A DNA stretch of 64,000 bases from Ophthalmolycus amberensis (GCA_024529925.1 JAFEUB010000795.1:1488001-1552000), one strand, 5' to 3'. Positions 1-12,364 are shown, counted from the stretch's first letter. Made by a program: numbers and translations. Notes: a model not told the origin generated them from the sequence alone.

Positions 1-663
1 GTGTAGCTTATAGCCAGGATGGCAGAAGCATTCAAATCCACCCATGGTGTTCTCACAACCCTGCTCACAACCACCATTGTTCACGCTGCATTCGTTTATA
101 TCTGAGAGGCAAAAAGGAAAATGATTATTATAATTACAAGGTCCATTCGCCCAACACATCAATGAGGACTTTGAAATGCTTTTTCGCCGAACACATTTTG
201 AGCACTTGTGTGTTACGCTGAAGTTGTTATGTGTATAGCTCCCTCCACCCAATTCAGACTCACCTCCGCAGTGGGCCAGCCCATACATGGTGTAGCCTTT
301 GTTGCACAGACATTGAAAACCACCAGGGGAGTTCACACACGTGTGATCACATGTCCGCTCAAAAAAACACTCGTCTATATCTGTAATCAAAAGCAGGCAG
401 GTGACATAATAGCGGGGCAGTCCGTTGCAATCAGGAGGGATTTCCCACCCACAGACACACATTTGCATTTGACCGTGAATTTTCACACTCAGCGAAAGGT
501 GACGTGTATGCTACATCAGGAAAAACAGCGCTGGCTTTAGATAGTTATTACAGGTTAGAAAGAGGGCGGTGTTTCATTGATGTAATTGTAGTTAATCGGG
601 TCAGCATCATTAAAGGCATCGACTCTGATCCAGAGGTTAACAAAAGAGTAGTAGTAGTAGTAC

Positions 664-699
<36 letters not shown>

Positions 700-3600
700 C
701 CTCAAAAACAAAAATCACAAGAAAGGAAGCCGACTGACTGAAACCACAATATCACACACAATGTATGTCTAATGGGAAAGGATAGCTAAATCCCAGAGAG
801 GGGTGATGACATTATTATAATGTTCTGATGTTTTATAGGTTTGGTTCTGGTTGGTTGTTTATATTTTAAAAAAGATGAGTTTAAAAAAAACTATATTTAA
901 AAATCTACAATGTAAACTCTTCAATTATGCATTTGACTGTTCATAACTTCTGTGGTCAGAAAAGTCACGTCTTTTAGAAAGGATGAGGTAAAAAAGTATG
1001 TACGCAGATGCTAATGTCTGCTAGTGTATTTATGAAAGTCTCACTTTGTCCCAGTCTTTGTCAACTGTCCAGAGTTTGAATAAAACAATTCAAGAGCCAT
1101 TTATACCTTGACAAGAACGCTCATCTGTCAGCAGCTTGAAGCCTTTTCTGCAGTTGCACTCAAAGCTGCCGATGGTGTTCCTGCAGAAGTGTTCGCAGCC
1201 GCCGTTGTGAAGCTCACACTCGTCAATATCTGTAGGGGGAACAGGTGATATCCTGACATGCTATACAAATCCACTCAGTTAAATCAGTGTTTCAAAAGGC
1301 CGCTCCCCTCTGTGGATACTTTTTTTGTGGACTGGCAGTCTGACCTTTGCATGTTTTTCCATCCGGCTGCAGTGTGAAGCCGACTGGGCAGCTGCAGCGC
1401 ACGCCTGTGGATGTGTCTTTACAGGTGCAGTCGCACCCCCCATTGTTCAATGTACAGGTTTCTGAAATTACAACACAGTGTGAATCTATATTAATGACCT
1501 TCCTACTTGTGAACAATGCTGCGTTATTCCTCAATGTCAGATACTAGATCCCTAGAAAAACATAACCTTGATTTTCTGAACAAAGTGCTTCGAAAACACC
1601 TGGACTGCAGCGTCCATGTAATATTACAATTATACAGTTTCTTGCATAGATTTTGAATTATTGTTTGAACACTTAAAGCCATGACAGATATTGAATGTAT
1701 ATATAGTATCTAATGTTGGTTCAAACATTTTTCAATGCTGATGGAAACAGATAAATGAGGCTCTAATGCATGGTTTGTATGGTGCACAGTTGTATGTTTG
1801 GATGTAGGGCACATCCACACACTGGTGGGGTAGATGTTAACATCTAGGAGTACCCTTACAACATGTTTTATTCATAACGCAGGGCAAGACTGTGAGCTCA
1901 CATGCTGTACTTGGTAAAGTGCCAAAGTTCTAATGTTTTACAAGTGACCCAAAATCACACAACTGATAAATACTAACTATACAAGAAAAGATTCACACGC
2001 TGCCCTTCCCAAATGGAAGGAAAACGTGAAATGTACCACACTGTCACAAATGCATATTTTCCAGGGGGGAAACTGGGGGAGAGAGAGCGAGTGTGTAGTC
2101 ATTTCACAGTTTGCTCAAAAGACTGAGGAATGCATAGCTTTACGAGACCTAAGTCCTCTCCCCTGTTTAACACCCCCGAGTGGTTCCTGGCAGCTCAACA
2201 CGGCTTCAGCAAAAACCCAGATTTCAAGCTGTACGCCTCTAAATGCAGGAGAGAAATCATTACCCATTAACAGCCTTCGTTTGACCCGTTTGTCCACCTC
2301 AGTAAAGGAAGTGGCGTTGTGGTCTGCGGACTCGGCGGTGGCTTCATCTCGTTCTGTGACACACAGAAAAAGACAATCATTAATAGATTGAGAATCGGTA
2401 CATGAATACACTACATTTCCCAAATGAAACACAAGCACCGTAACTTCCATATTGGCTTCAGCTCCGGGTGTTGGTCACCTTTCAGTAACCAGATGCATGT
2501 TTACACTTGATATATTCAGCCTGCACTGGTGTGCGTCAGATAACACACCAGATCAGTCAAGGGAATCTTGTGACATTGCAGTGATACGCCTGGACCTCAC
2601 ACACAGTGCTGCTGGAGGGAGAGATAGTATCCATTATCTGCCGGCTGATCCTTATCCCTCATAACCATTGTGTAGAAAAATGCACACTGCCTAACAGGCT
2701 GACTGACAGAGAGAAAGATGTTTCCAGTTACTGTGTTTTCATTGAAAACTACACCTTGGCTTTGGGCTGAAGTCTAGTTTTGTTTTATTCTTAACAGAAA
2801 TTAAAATTAGGAACAAATTGTTATCAGACACAAGAAGAAGAACCCCAAAAATGTATCATCTTTGAAAACTTCTAGATCTTGTTAGAATTTGGAATAATGT
2901 TGTGTGAGTTTGAACAATGTTTGGCTGCAAAGCATGACGATGGAATGACTGAGCTACGGGCCAGTCAGTTGGATTAAAATGATTTATTATGACTGCACCC
3001 ATCAAAGGATAAAAATATGCTTTGTATGGGGGACTTTTAAAAATGGATGTCAGAATATTAAAGACAACAGAAAATGTTGAAAGATGTTAGTGCAGCACTT
3101 TGTCTTACGTGGTTTTGCATTCCCAATGTTGAGCAACAACAAAGTCAGCAAACAGTGTGCTTACCTACACACGACCTCTTGTCCGGTTGCAGGTTGTACC
3201 TGACGTGACACCTGCATATGGGGCCGTTCTCCGTGTCCTCGCAGGTGTGCTGGCAGCCTCCGTTGCCATGGTTACAAGTCACTGCAGGGGGGTCAACGAC
3301 ATGCAACCGTAAGACATATTAGCAGTGCAACATTTGAGGCCAACTGTAGGCGTGTAGCGTGAAGTTAGCTTCATGCCGTCGAGCACGTACAGATGCAGCC
3401 TCTCTGGTTCCTGGCCAGCTCGAACCCTGGACGACACTCACAGGCCACGCCCCCTTTGGGTGTCTCTTTGCAGATGTGGGCGCAGCCGTGCTCCTTATTC
3501 ATACAGTTGAGGCCCTCTGGGAGAGAAAGAGGGAGAGAGGTACACAATGAAACTCTCCTACAGTGACTGACCCGCTACACACAAAAGCACACAGCATACT

Positions 3601-5806
3601 GAGAGATTAGTCTGGCATCTTCAAAGACACTGATTGTTCTCACGCCTTACACAATCCAAAAACATCCACATCAATGCGGTATCTTCTTTTTTTTTTACAA
3701 ATGTGGAAAGCATCAGAAACGTTTATAAAAGTTCATTCCCTGAAAACAAAGCTTTGCAAACTGTTCTATTATTTACAACAAATTCAATAAAGCTTCGAGC
3801 AGAATCACCGTTTATATTGATGGGTCACAGCTGAGTGGGTAAGTCCACAGGGTTTAAAGGGGATGTCAAGACCCGATGGAGTGGAAAGTGCTTGCATTTA
3901 AGTTGACTTCAGTCAAGAAGACAAAACAAAGGTACTGCAGACTAATCTGTGACACAGACCACATAGACCCGAGTGTTGCAGTTATTAACTTATTTTGTTC
4001 CCCGGGACACAGAGATCCTTTTTCCCACAGCATGTTGCTGCTGCAGATAAAAGCTCAGTGACGGGAGCCAGCTTGAACCTGTCACCCTTCATTGTGCCGT
4101 GGATCTTAGATGTGTAAGTGAATATTGGAGAATTTGCTTCATAATTCTGTGTCTGTTTCTTCATGGCGTAATACAATAGCAGATACAAGCATCTACTAAA
4201 ATACACACACACACACACACACACACACAATGCTAATTCAAAACCTCTTTTATAAATGAACTGGGCACTGTTCAAACTTTTACTTCGTCCAGAGACTTTT
4301 AAACAGCATGGTGGGAGTGTGACTAAATAACCTAAATCTTTCTGAATTGTACTTTAAATACAGTACATCCGTGTTGTCAGGCTGACAGATGCAGGAATGG
4401 CTGCTGTTTACAGAACAAGTGTGCATGTTGTACACTCACCAACAGAGCGGTGGATGCATGTGTGCTGGTTGTCGCTGAGGAAGAAGCCCTCTTTGCAGCG
4501 GCACTCATAGCTGCCCATGGTGTTAACACAAGTGTGTTGGCACCCACCATTGTTGAACTTGCATTCATCCACATCTACAGGACAGCGGATTGATTGCATT
4601 AGTTAACAGTGTTTACAAAACTCTGGAAAAGTATTTGCTATAATCACAAATCAGTTTTCTTACAAACATTAAAGCAGTTTTTTCAAATCACATTTCAGAT
4701 ATAAATATTTAGAAATCTTTTAAATCACTGCATGAAGAGAACACGTTATTTACTTAGTGGTTTAAAGATGATCTTACCGAGACAGTTATGTCCGTCGTGT
4801 GCCAAATTGAATCCGTCATAACAAGTGCAGCGATAATTGCCTGGTATATTGTTGCACTCATGTACACAGCCACCAATGTACTCCAAGTCACATTCATCAA
4901 TGTCTGAGAAGTGAACACACACATCAATGTTCATCTACTGATCAAAAAGTTAAATTCAAGAACTTTAGTGCAATAGGGGATGCATTGTGTCTATCTTAAA
5001 GAAATATTGGAAGACTAAATAAGATAATACCACAATGGATTAAAAAATGCATCCAACGTCTGTGATTCCACTTTGACACTTGGAGGGTTTTTTCAAAACA
5101 ATATATGAATGTGAATCAGACTGTTCAACAAAAAGCTCATTACCTTCGCAGTGTTTTCCATCTCCTTTAAAACCTGCTTTACACGTGCACTTGTAGGAGC
5201 CTTGGGTAGTCTGACAAATAGCATCGATGTGACAGCCATCACTTCCCTCTGCACATGGATCTGCTGAAATCCATATGGATCTTATAGGTCATGATTACCA
5301 AAACACATTCAAATAGTCTAACAAGTCAAATAGAATTCAGCATTTGCACTTTTAAGATTGTCATGTTTAGTGGGAATGTATTTTAATGAAAGAAAGAAGA
5401 CATTTAACACTAAATAAGGAGATTTACGACTAAAACATAAAAGTCTCTGATAATAACAGTATCCTACAGCAGGCAATTTGAAAAAGCTAGTGAGAACTCA
5501 CCTGAAAGTTACTGAAAGTTACATACAATACAAAACTTATTTTACAAACGTATAGTGTACTGGGAACACATCCGTTCCCTAAGAAATTGGTTTAGAAACT
5601 AAACGAAATCGAAAAAAATCACCACTGTGGAAACAACAAGAGCGCACTCCTTAAAGCGTGCGTAAAGTAGCACTCTCCACGGAAACACAACACACACACA
5701 CATGCACTACAGTCCCACCTCGAATATTTGGAAGCGCTGCGCTTTGGCGACTATTTAACAAGAGCAAAAACAAACAAAAGTCCCTTGCAGCCCCAATAGC
5801 TCCCAT
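1..5806 (-). CDS. scube2: scube2, 5' half: signal peptide and EGF-like modules 1-9 (partial)
   Basis: Secreted SCUBE-family glycoprotein that promotes release of lipid-modified Hedgehog from producing cells. Coding exons 5' to 3' on the minus strand: 5719-5806 (signal peptide), 5144-5260 or 5263 (EGF1), 4778-4903 (EGF2), 4440-4574 (EGF3), 3391-3516 (EGF4), 3165-3281 (EGF5), 2264-2353 (linker), 1345-1461 (EGF6), 1107-1229 (EGF7), 264-380 (EGF8) and 1-101 (EGF9, cut by the window edge). All internal exons are phase 1, as expected for shuffled EGF modules. Several carry the calcium-binding D-I/V-D-E-C start. The linker holds the basic motif DKRVKRRLLM, which matches the SCUBE2 linker as I remember it. 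About 419 residues are visible; the spacer, cysteine-rich repeats and CUB domain must lie left of base 1. I chose the ATG at 5806 because a clean signal peptide (MGAIGAARDF..., hydrophobic core FCLFLLLL) follows; an in-frame ATG at 5839 would add 11 residues. Paralogue choice rests on the linker and on synteny with dennd5a. Confidence 0.93.
647..699 (+). repeat. (AGT)n microsatellite
   Basis: About 53 bp of near-perfect AGT repeat in the scube2 intron between exons 1107-1229 and 264-380. Confidence 0.95.
4203..4229 (+). repeat. (AC)n microsatellite
   Basis: Perfect AC run in the scube2 intron between exons 4440-4574 and 3391-3516. Confidence 0.95.
5719..5806 (-). CDS. scube2: scube2 exon 1, signal peptide
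   Basis: First coding exon, 88 nt, ending in phase 1 before a GTGGGA donor. It encodes about 29 residues with a hydrophobic core (CLFLLLL) and a plausible signal-peptidase region (NSRQSAA). Its trailing G joins the next exon to give either Arg-Asp-Pro-Cys or Arg-Ala-Asp-Pro-Cys, depending on which of two tandem acceptors is used. The exon was recognised from hydrophobicity, phase match and position rather than from remembered sequence identity, so the exact start codon is the least certain part. Confidence 0.75.
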
Positions 5807-5968
5807 GGTGATATGATCCAAGTTTAGAGGTCTTCTCAAAAGGACGCGTACGCACTGAAGTCGTGAGCGAGCGTCCGCCTCATTTTCATTCTAGCCTGTC
5901 AATCTGTTTCACAAGGGCCTTTTGAAAAGAGAAAGGAGTGAGTAAGTGTGTATGTGTGAGTGTGTCAT

Positions 5969-5969
5969 T

Positions 5970-6003
<34 letters not shown>
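5969..6003 (+). repeat. (TG)n microsatellite upstream of scube2
   Basis: TG run about 35 bp long, flanked by looser GTGTGAG-type repeats from 5942. It lies about 165 bp upstream of the chosen scube2 start codon, in the presumed leader or promoter region. Confidence 0.95.
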
Positions 6004-6166
6004 TGGAGAGAGCGCGAATGAGAGCGTGCGAGCGCGTACATGTGAGGGTGGAAAAAAAAAATCTTTTGAAGCAGAGCTGTGTCAAGTCAGTGAGATAGCC
6101 AGTGGAAGACCGGAATTGTCGAGACTTTGCGTAAAACGTGACGAAGTCTCTGCGCTAAATGGGCTT

Positions 6167-6355
6167 TTATTTTGAAAGCTTTTTCCGGGGATGAATTGGT
6201 AAATTTGACGCGAATGAGTCCTTTTCAAGTCTCCGCTCTTTGTAAACATGGCTTTTGGCGTCTGTTTCAAAGTGGACCACGTCAGAATCCATCAATAAAA
6301 AGGCTGTGAATGCACACAATGCAACCACAATTAAATAACATGAATGGTTCGCCAT
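6167..6355 (-). CDS. Candidate 62-residue microprotein or scube2 upstream ORF
   Basis: Not recognised as any known gene. The frame starts MANHSCYLIVVALCAFTAFL, a short polar start followed by a hydrophobic stretch of about 16 residues that could be a signal peptide or membrane anchor. A charged tail ends in PRKKLSK. The ATG has a strong Kozak context (A at -3, G at +4). An AATAAA overlaps the end of the frame. A perfect X-box (RFX-binding inverted repeat) lies at 6414-6426, 59 bp upstream of the ATG. The frame lies about 360 bp upstream of the scube2 start on the same strand, so it may instead be an upstream ORF in a long scube2 leader. Coding status is inferred only from context, not from homology. 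Confidence 0.3.
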   Translation of the reverse strand: MANHSCYLIVVALCAFTAFLLMDSDVVHFETDAKSHVYKERRLEKDSFASNLPIHPRKKLSK

Positions 6356-6413
6356 TTTATCTACCTCCTAGTTAACTTAGTCCTGGAAAGAGCACTGTCA
6401 GGCAAACTACATG

Positions 6414-6426
6414 GTTGCTAGGCAAC
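6414..6426 (-). promoter_or_regulatory. X-box (RFX-type) motif
   Basis: On the minus strand the sequence is GTTGCCTAGCAAC, a perfect match to the RFX X-box inverted repeat found in promoters of ciliary genes. Its position 59 bp upstream of the ATG at 6355 is typical of functional X-boxes. Motif identity is seen directly; function is inferred. Confidence 0.55.
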
Positions 6427-6799
6427 ATACTTTTGGTTCTTTATTCGAACACGTATGTTAGCCACACGCACGTGGTGGTGGAGGATGAATAACTATAAAG
6501 AAAACGACGCGTACCACTGACTGAAGTTGTGTTTTGCCAACATTTCAAATAAGCTAAATCCTTCCTTTCAAACTTAACAAAATAAAAAAAGATTTAAAAA
6601 ATCTCCCCAAAACAAGTGCTGACGTTAATAACGTGAACATGTATAATAAAACGTGCGCCACCAATAATTTGGTGAAACATAAACCATAGAATTCAATAGT
6701 GACATGCAGTGAAACCCTCCACAGTGTTCAAAGTGCATTATTAAGTATTCTGTGGTTCTTGTGCACCACCTACTGGCGTACATACATATCACACGCACA

Positions 6800-8733
6800 C
6801 TTTTCTCCTCTCATTTTTTTTATTATTACAATACAGATCTACTTTGTCATACAGTATACAAAGAAATATTTAAAAAAAAACATCGACATTGCATGTTCAA
6901 AGGAAGTGCACAAAATTTAAAAAAGACTTTCTGAAAGGCTCAACACCAGTTATCAAAATGTCAGGTTAAAAAACGGTTTTGCAATAAATAAATATAAATT
7001 ACAAGAGAATCATAATGACAAGGTCAGGTAATTCATTAAGGCACATCTCACATCCCAAAATGTACCTCGCAAAAACAATATGGCAACTCCCTAAGGACAA
7101 AACAAGCTCATTTCCCAGCTTAAAAGGAAGCAGCATTTCTCCGTTTAATAAGAATCATAAAACATGTTCAGCATTTAACCACCCTGCCGCAGAAACGTTT
7201 ATATATTAAGCAACATTACAGATCATTGCCTGTCAATTGATGAAGGTTAGAGATTAATTACAATAATGCAAAAAAATAATAAAGCAACCGTGTCATTACA
7301 GTATTCATTTGAGACAGTATGCACGATGGCTAGAACGCTGCAATCTGAGCATTATTATTATTATTTTAACCCAACATACAAGAGAAATACTTGAGACAAT
7401 GATGAATTTTGATTAGAAAAATGGTTGAAATAATGGATGCTTTTTATAAGCCAATTTGGTTGAATAGGGGATCCATCACTTTACACCTTAATAGTGAGTG
7501 ATAGACAGCCCCAGAGCACTTCTCACATTCAAAATGTCTGCATAGTTTGAACTTTGACAATTGCTTCTGAAGATGAATTACAGAAATGGCAATAAAACAC
7601 ATTCTGTAAAAATGTAGAGAAATTGTAAAAAAAAAAAAAGAGAGGCTCACGTTCCTGACCATAAGCTTCACCGATCCCTGCAGTTTACACATATTTGCGC
7701 ATAGCATAGGCTACAGTTTTGCACCCCTTTACAGAAATATGTCGGAGAAAATGAGATGTGAAAATGTGATAAAACCCATTAACTGGCTTAGCGTTCTCAC
7801 CACCTTTCAGACACACACACACATTTTCTTACAGAAGCATTAGCTTGCTATTCCTGTCATTTAAAAAAGATTTTGATGTACCAAGAGCAGAAACACTAAC
7901 CATATTTAAAAAATAAATTTTAAAAACATTTGCTTTAAAACATGCGTCGTCATTTCATTGGCGGCTGTACAAAAGAAAGAAATAAATCACTTTTGTCATT
8001 CCAAAGGGCGGAGGAATGTACTGCATGCATGGTGTCACCACATCTATCCGAGTTAATGGCCACCAACCGATGAGAAAATCTAAACAGTGTTTCAAACTTG
8101 TAGCATGCTTAAGCTGTGAAAAGTGTCAGAAAGAGTGTTGTTGTTGTCTATACAAACACTAAAAGCACATTAAATTCATAGAGACCTGTTCCAATGATCC
8201 CTGGGGTAACCAACAGCCCTTTGTGTACTAAGAATCCTACAGACTCACGCAGTCGCACATGTGGAACAAACAGAAGAGAAAACATTGCAACATGTTGGAG
8301 AGCCACTCCAACATAAACAATAATGCTGGTATTAGAATAGCTGGTGTCTCTCATATGCACTTACAATTAGAAAAAATTATGGGAAAAAAAATATAAAAAA
8401 ACAGTCTTGATATGTATGAAAAGGGGACAAAAATATATACAAAACATCAATCACTTGATACAAAATAACCAAAAACAATACCAAATCAGAAGCAGAGCAT
8501 CGACAAAATTTGTTCACTCAACCTATAAATAACACTAATGCTTCTCCTTTCTATAAAAAAAAGAAAACCAATTCTATACAAAAGATAAAAGATACCCATT
8601 TAAAAAGGAACATTACACAGAAAATAAACAGCTAACTAGTTGATCTAATTGGGTGGAAATGGGAGGTCTGCCACTGGAGACAAATCCAGGTGGATGCCGT
8701 GGATAACCCTACAGGGGGATTCAACAAAAGCAA
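6800..8733 (-). other. Presumed 3' UTR of sinhcaf-like
   Basis: AT-rich non-coding DNA directly downstream of the sinhcaf-like stop codon. A minus-strand AATAAA at 6819-6824 is the most distal simple poly(A) signal I could see before the scube2 upstream region, giving a 3' UTR of about 1.9 kb. An ATTAAA at 7143-7148 could give a shorter form. Nothing else is recognisable here. Transcript extent is inferred. Confidence 0.35.
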
Positions 8734-10461
8734 TCACCAGGTTTCTTTCACGTCTTCTGGGAGTTGTGGAGGAAGTGTGTCTGGAAGTTGTGTGGCCACC
8801 TGCGTGGCCACCAGTGTCTTCTGTTTTTTGGAACTGCAGCAGGGCTTGAAGAGCCGAGGATCAATAATCACCTCTCCAAACCGCCCCTTGTAGACAATCC
8901 CACAGCACACCTTTTGCCTAGAAGGGGGAGAAATAAAAAAACAAACAAGATGAAAGACCCTTTGAGTTATTCATCATATTAAGACACGGCTTCATAAGTT
9001 TGTCCTCTCAATTAGAGGAGCAGCTTACCTTTTCCAGTACGAACGGTCCAGGAAAGAGAAGATGGTGGGAGTCGGGCGTCTTTGCTTGGACTCAATGTCT
9101 GAGCCATCGTCTGACAGGTTGCTGTAACTGGGGGACTGAGCCGGAGACACACTGGATGTTGTGCTGTGGGCATCGGAGTCTGCTTGGAAAACAAACAAAA
9201 AAATACTTTAAATGCTGCCATCAAACTGGTTTGGTAAATTCCTGACTATACTTGATTTGAGTTTTAACAATTACTTTTCAACTGATTAATTCGAGAATTA
9301 GAAGTGACAATGAGGAGATGTGGAGTTTGTGTGGTTTTAATAAATACAAAAGTAGAATGAAAGTAAGACAACAAATAGATTGGAATTAGAGCAACAATAC
9401 CAATTATAAATTAACCGACAGCAATTTCCTAAAGCCCACACGGACATAATCAAACTGCTTGTTTTGTCTGAATAACGGCTCAAAACCAAAATGTATTCTA
9501 AGAAGATCCTCAAATATTAATTTTAGAAGAATTGGAGTCTGTTATTTTCCTTTAAATACAAAATGTAACAATCGTCAAAAATGTTGTAAATTAATTTTCA
9601 AAAAGATGGCTATTAGTTTGAGCCCTGATGCATACCCGGTAGAGTAGACAACAGCAGATACACAGTGTGTGCACCAACCAAAACAGCCACAAGGTGCTGC
9701 TAACAGTCATTCTTAATCAACCCGAGGGAAGACAACACCAAACCCAAGACTGACAGTGAAATTCAACGCATTTGTGTGAGCTTGATATTAGGCACTTTTC
9801 ACTTTAAGTAGTCAGCAACAAACATTCCACGTCTGACTTGTAAATCTATTCATAAAACAGTACAAGAAAAATCTCTCCACACATGCAAATTAAGATCCAA
9901 TATATTTAAATAACTTACTTTGTCTCTTTAATTTATTAAGCCTCTTTAGCTTGCTTTTCCTCTTCCCATCACCGTTCTTGATCTTCTTGGGCTTTGTCAT
10001 CTTGAAGCCTGGTCCAGCCCGGGCATCCACCACCTGAGTCAGACAGACATCAAGTTAATGCCACAACACCACAAACATGATTAACTCACACCGTCAGAAG
10101 ACATCACTTACGTGGTTCCAGTTCTTCTTGGAGCCATTAGGGAGCTTCTTCCACCTCTTCACAAGCAACACACAGGCATTGCAAATGTCTCCAACACGAT
10201 CTTCTGACAGCCTTAAAAAAAAAAAATCAAGTGTCATTGATTAAGTTTTCCACGCGGATGCATCAAGTCAATCTTCCATTCATAGACACACAAGCAACAA
10301 CACACAATATGAATGAATGAAAGAGCTTTTTACCCAAAGCACAGCTCGAACGTCTCTTCATATCGACTGCTGTCTGTGAAGCGTGAACTGGAGGACTTGG
10401 TCTTGCAGATGCAACAGCCGTCGTTACTCCGGTAGATCTTTGACTTGTGAAAGCCAAACAT
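8734..10461 (-). CDS. sinhcafl: sinhcaf-like (fam60a family), SIN3-HDAC complex subunit
   Basis: Nuclear adaptor of the SIN3-HDAC corepressor complex. Five coding exons: 10334-10461, 10112-10211, 9919-10033, 9029-9179 and 8734-8917, giving 225 residues against about 221 for human SINHCAF. The start MFGFHKSKIYRSNDGCCICK is diagnostic. The N-terminal cysteine-rich zinc-binding region (CCIC near residue 16, later GDICNAC) is followed by the family block VLLVKRWKKLPNGSKKNW. Next come a lysine-rich basic segment, a Ser-rich linker (SVSPAQSPSYSNLSDDG) and the C-terminal block SYWKRQKVCCGIVYKGRFGE. The C-terminus, from about residue 200, diverges from the human protein as I remember it. It lies between scube2 and dennd5a, unlike mammalian SINHCAF, which is beside DENND5B, hence the 'like' designation. 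Confidence 0.93.
9270..9500 (+). repeat. Common fish interspersed repeat, degenerate copy
   Basis: Contains CTGCTTGTTTTGTCTGAATA and flanking phrases such as AACTGATTAATTCGAGAATT. It is one of five related copies in the window, here in the sinhcaf-like intron between exons 9919-10033 and 9029-9179. Confidence 0.5.
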
Positions 10462-11550
10462 AGTCTGTTTGTTGGTCGGTGTTATGGCAAAAATCTGAAA
10501 AGCGTAAAACAAAAGATCGGAAATGGTCCCGGTAAAAAGGCACCGTGGATGTCTGCAGACAGTTGAGCTTTCTACTCCTGAAAAGGGGGCGGTCCTACAC
10601 GTAGACATATAACCAAGCCAGTCTTAACACATCATTTAAACATACGAAAGTCACCTTTTAGCCATCAAATCATTACATATACGGTCCACAAACACACTAA
10701 AAACCATAACTAACTTTGGCTAAAGCAACAAGCATATTAAAGGAATTTAAAGCCAAGTCGCGGGAACACCAAAAAAACAAAAACAGACATTGCACTAACG
10801 TTATAACCTGATATTGGTTGCGTTTAATAATCATATAACATAATTACCAGTAATGTTACGTTTTACTGATGCAGGCTTCAAACCTTCCACAGACCGCACG
10901 CTGAACGTTAGGAATCGCCGAAACGTTACACCCACCACAACATCGCGTGTTACTATCGTTAACTGGCGTTTATGCTACTTTTCTGAACACCAGTCAATGT
11001 GTTGGACACTTAACGAGTTTGTTCGCACAAAGACAATAAAGGTGGATGATTTTGTTGATTTGTGACGCTGTTCAGCTTGAGGATTTGTTTGCAGCAGAAA
11101 CTCGAAACAAAAAGCGGGCAGCAGCGCGTTGTGAAGTGAAGAAACAAAAAGCTACCATTGTACTTAACACATGTCTGAATAACACACAGCTATCAGCTTC
11201 GCGCCATTCGGGCATTTTGTCACTATTCTTTACAAAACACAAAAAGTTACGATGAACCCATTCTTCCATTTAAATTCAAACTTTGCCGGCTAGAGCGCCA
11301 AATACGGCTCATTGTTGTTAGCTGTTAGCATGCTAGCTAGCCGACTGTGCTACCATTACCACGCCACGCTCTCGTTCACTTCCACGTTATCCCATTGTCG
11401 ATTAGTCTTTGTACATTGAGCTTACAACTACCGGACACGCACAAGTCAGCTTACGACTGCACAACATCACCATCGGTCTCTTCACACATAACACACCAGT
11501 CAAACTCCACAAATGTAATGTCTGTACAAGAGAAATAAAAGTGCACTTAC
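10462..11550 (-). other. sinhcafl: sinhcaf-like 5' UTR segment and first intron
   Basis: The coding start exon appears to extend upstream to about 10494, where a CTTTTCAG acceptor is visible on the minus strand. A good donor (GTAAGT) at 11545-11550 fits a non-coding first exon, leaving an intron of about 1.05 kb between them. Short open frames here have no recognisable product. Confidence 0.5.
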
Positions 11551-11735
11551 TGAAGAAAAACTTTGAATCTTCGCCGTATTCTTTTCACCTACTGCGCATG
11601 CTCTTACTACTACTACTGCATACAGCTGTCTATTAGAATATCATTAGCATAAAAAGCAGGAATGAAAGGGCTGAGCGTACAATGACCATATAAGGAGTGC
11701 AGCGGTTGAGTTTGAACCTGGATTCAACCAATAGC
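11551..11735 (-). promoter_or_regulatory. sinhcafl: sinhcaf-like non-coding exon 1 and core promoter
   Basis: Directly upstream of the intron donor, a TGCGCATGC at 11593-11601 resembles an NRF1 site, common in housekeeping promoters. A CCAAT pentamer lies at 11728-11732 on the plus strand. The exact transcription start cannot be fixed from sequence alone. Confidence 0.4.
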
Positions 11736-12109
11736 TGCTGTCCTCACGTACTCATCACCAGACCTGAATGATGGGAGGCGTAGTGAACGAGCGGGAGATT
11801 TCTGTTGTCAGTTAACGTTCTTCTTTCAAACTCAAACTCCCATAAACCACCGGGCCTGATGCGTTAAAGAAAAACGGCTATTTGACAAGGCGCGAACGAG
11901 TTTGTTTACATTTTCTCAGCTTAGAAAGCACATTTACCAGAGAATAGAACAGCGCTAATACAGTAAAATCACTGCTGCGTTACATTTCTGCTCATTTATT
12001 TGACATAAAAGGGACTACGATTGGATGGGAAAGTCAGTTACCGTTTTTGTATATTATGGGATATTTATCTTTTTTTTAAATTAAGCAAAACCAGTTTAGA
12101 TTACATTGA

Positions 12110-12300
12110 GGGCTTCAACTAACAAACATTTTCATTATTTATTAAGCAATTTCCAAAAGTGGCAACTTCACATATTCAAATTGCTTGTTTTGTCTGACCA
12201 ACAGTCTTGATTCACTAAATTAAAGATGAATAAAACCATAAATATTCAAATTTAAGAACCAGTGAATTTGTGAACCCCATTTTCACAGCTGAGAAAGCAC
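12110..12300 (+). repeat. Common fish interspersed repeat, copy 2
   Basis: Contains GGCTTCAACTAACAAACATT, TTGCTTGTTTTGTCTGACCA and AACAGTCTTGATTCACTAAA, aligning with the other copies. It lies between the dennd5a 3' end and the sinhcaf-like promoter. Confidence 0.55.
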
Positions 12301-12364
12301 ATATAGCAGATAATATACATACATCAATTAATGAATAACTGGTAGACTAATACAATTAAATTCA

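Noticed and set aside
2026..2450. Open frames on both strands around the scube2 linker
   Set aside because: Only 2264-2353 on the minus strand is supported as coding by splice sites and the DKRVKRRLLM linker; the rest is frame shadow.
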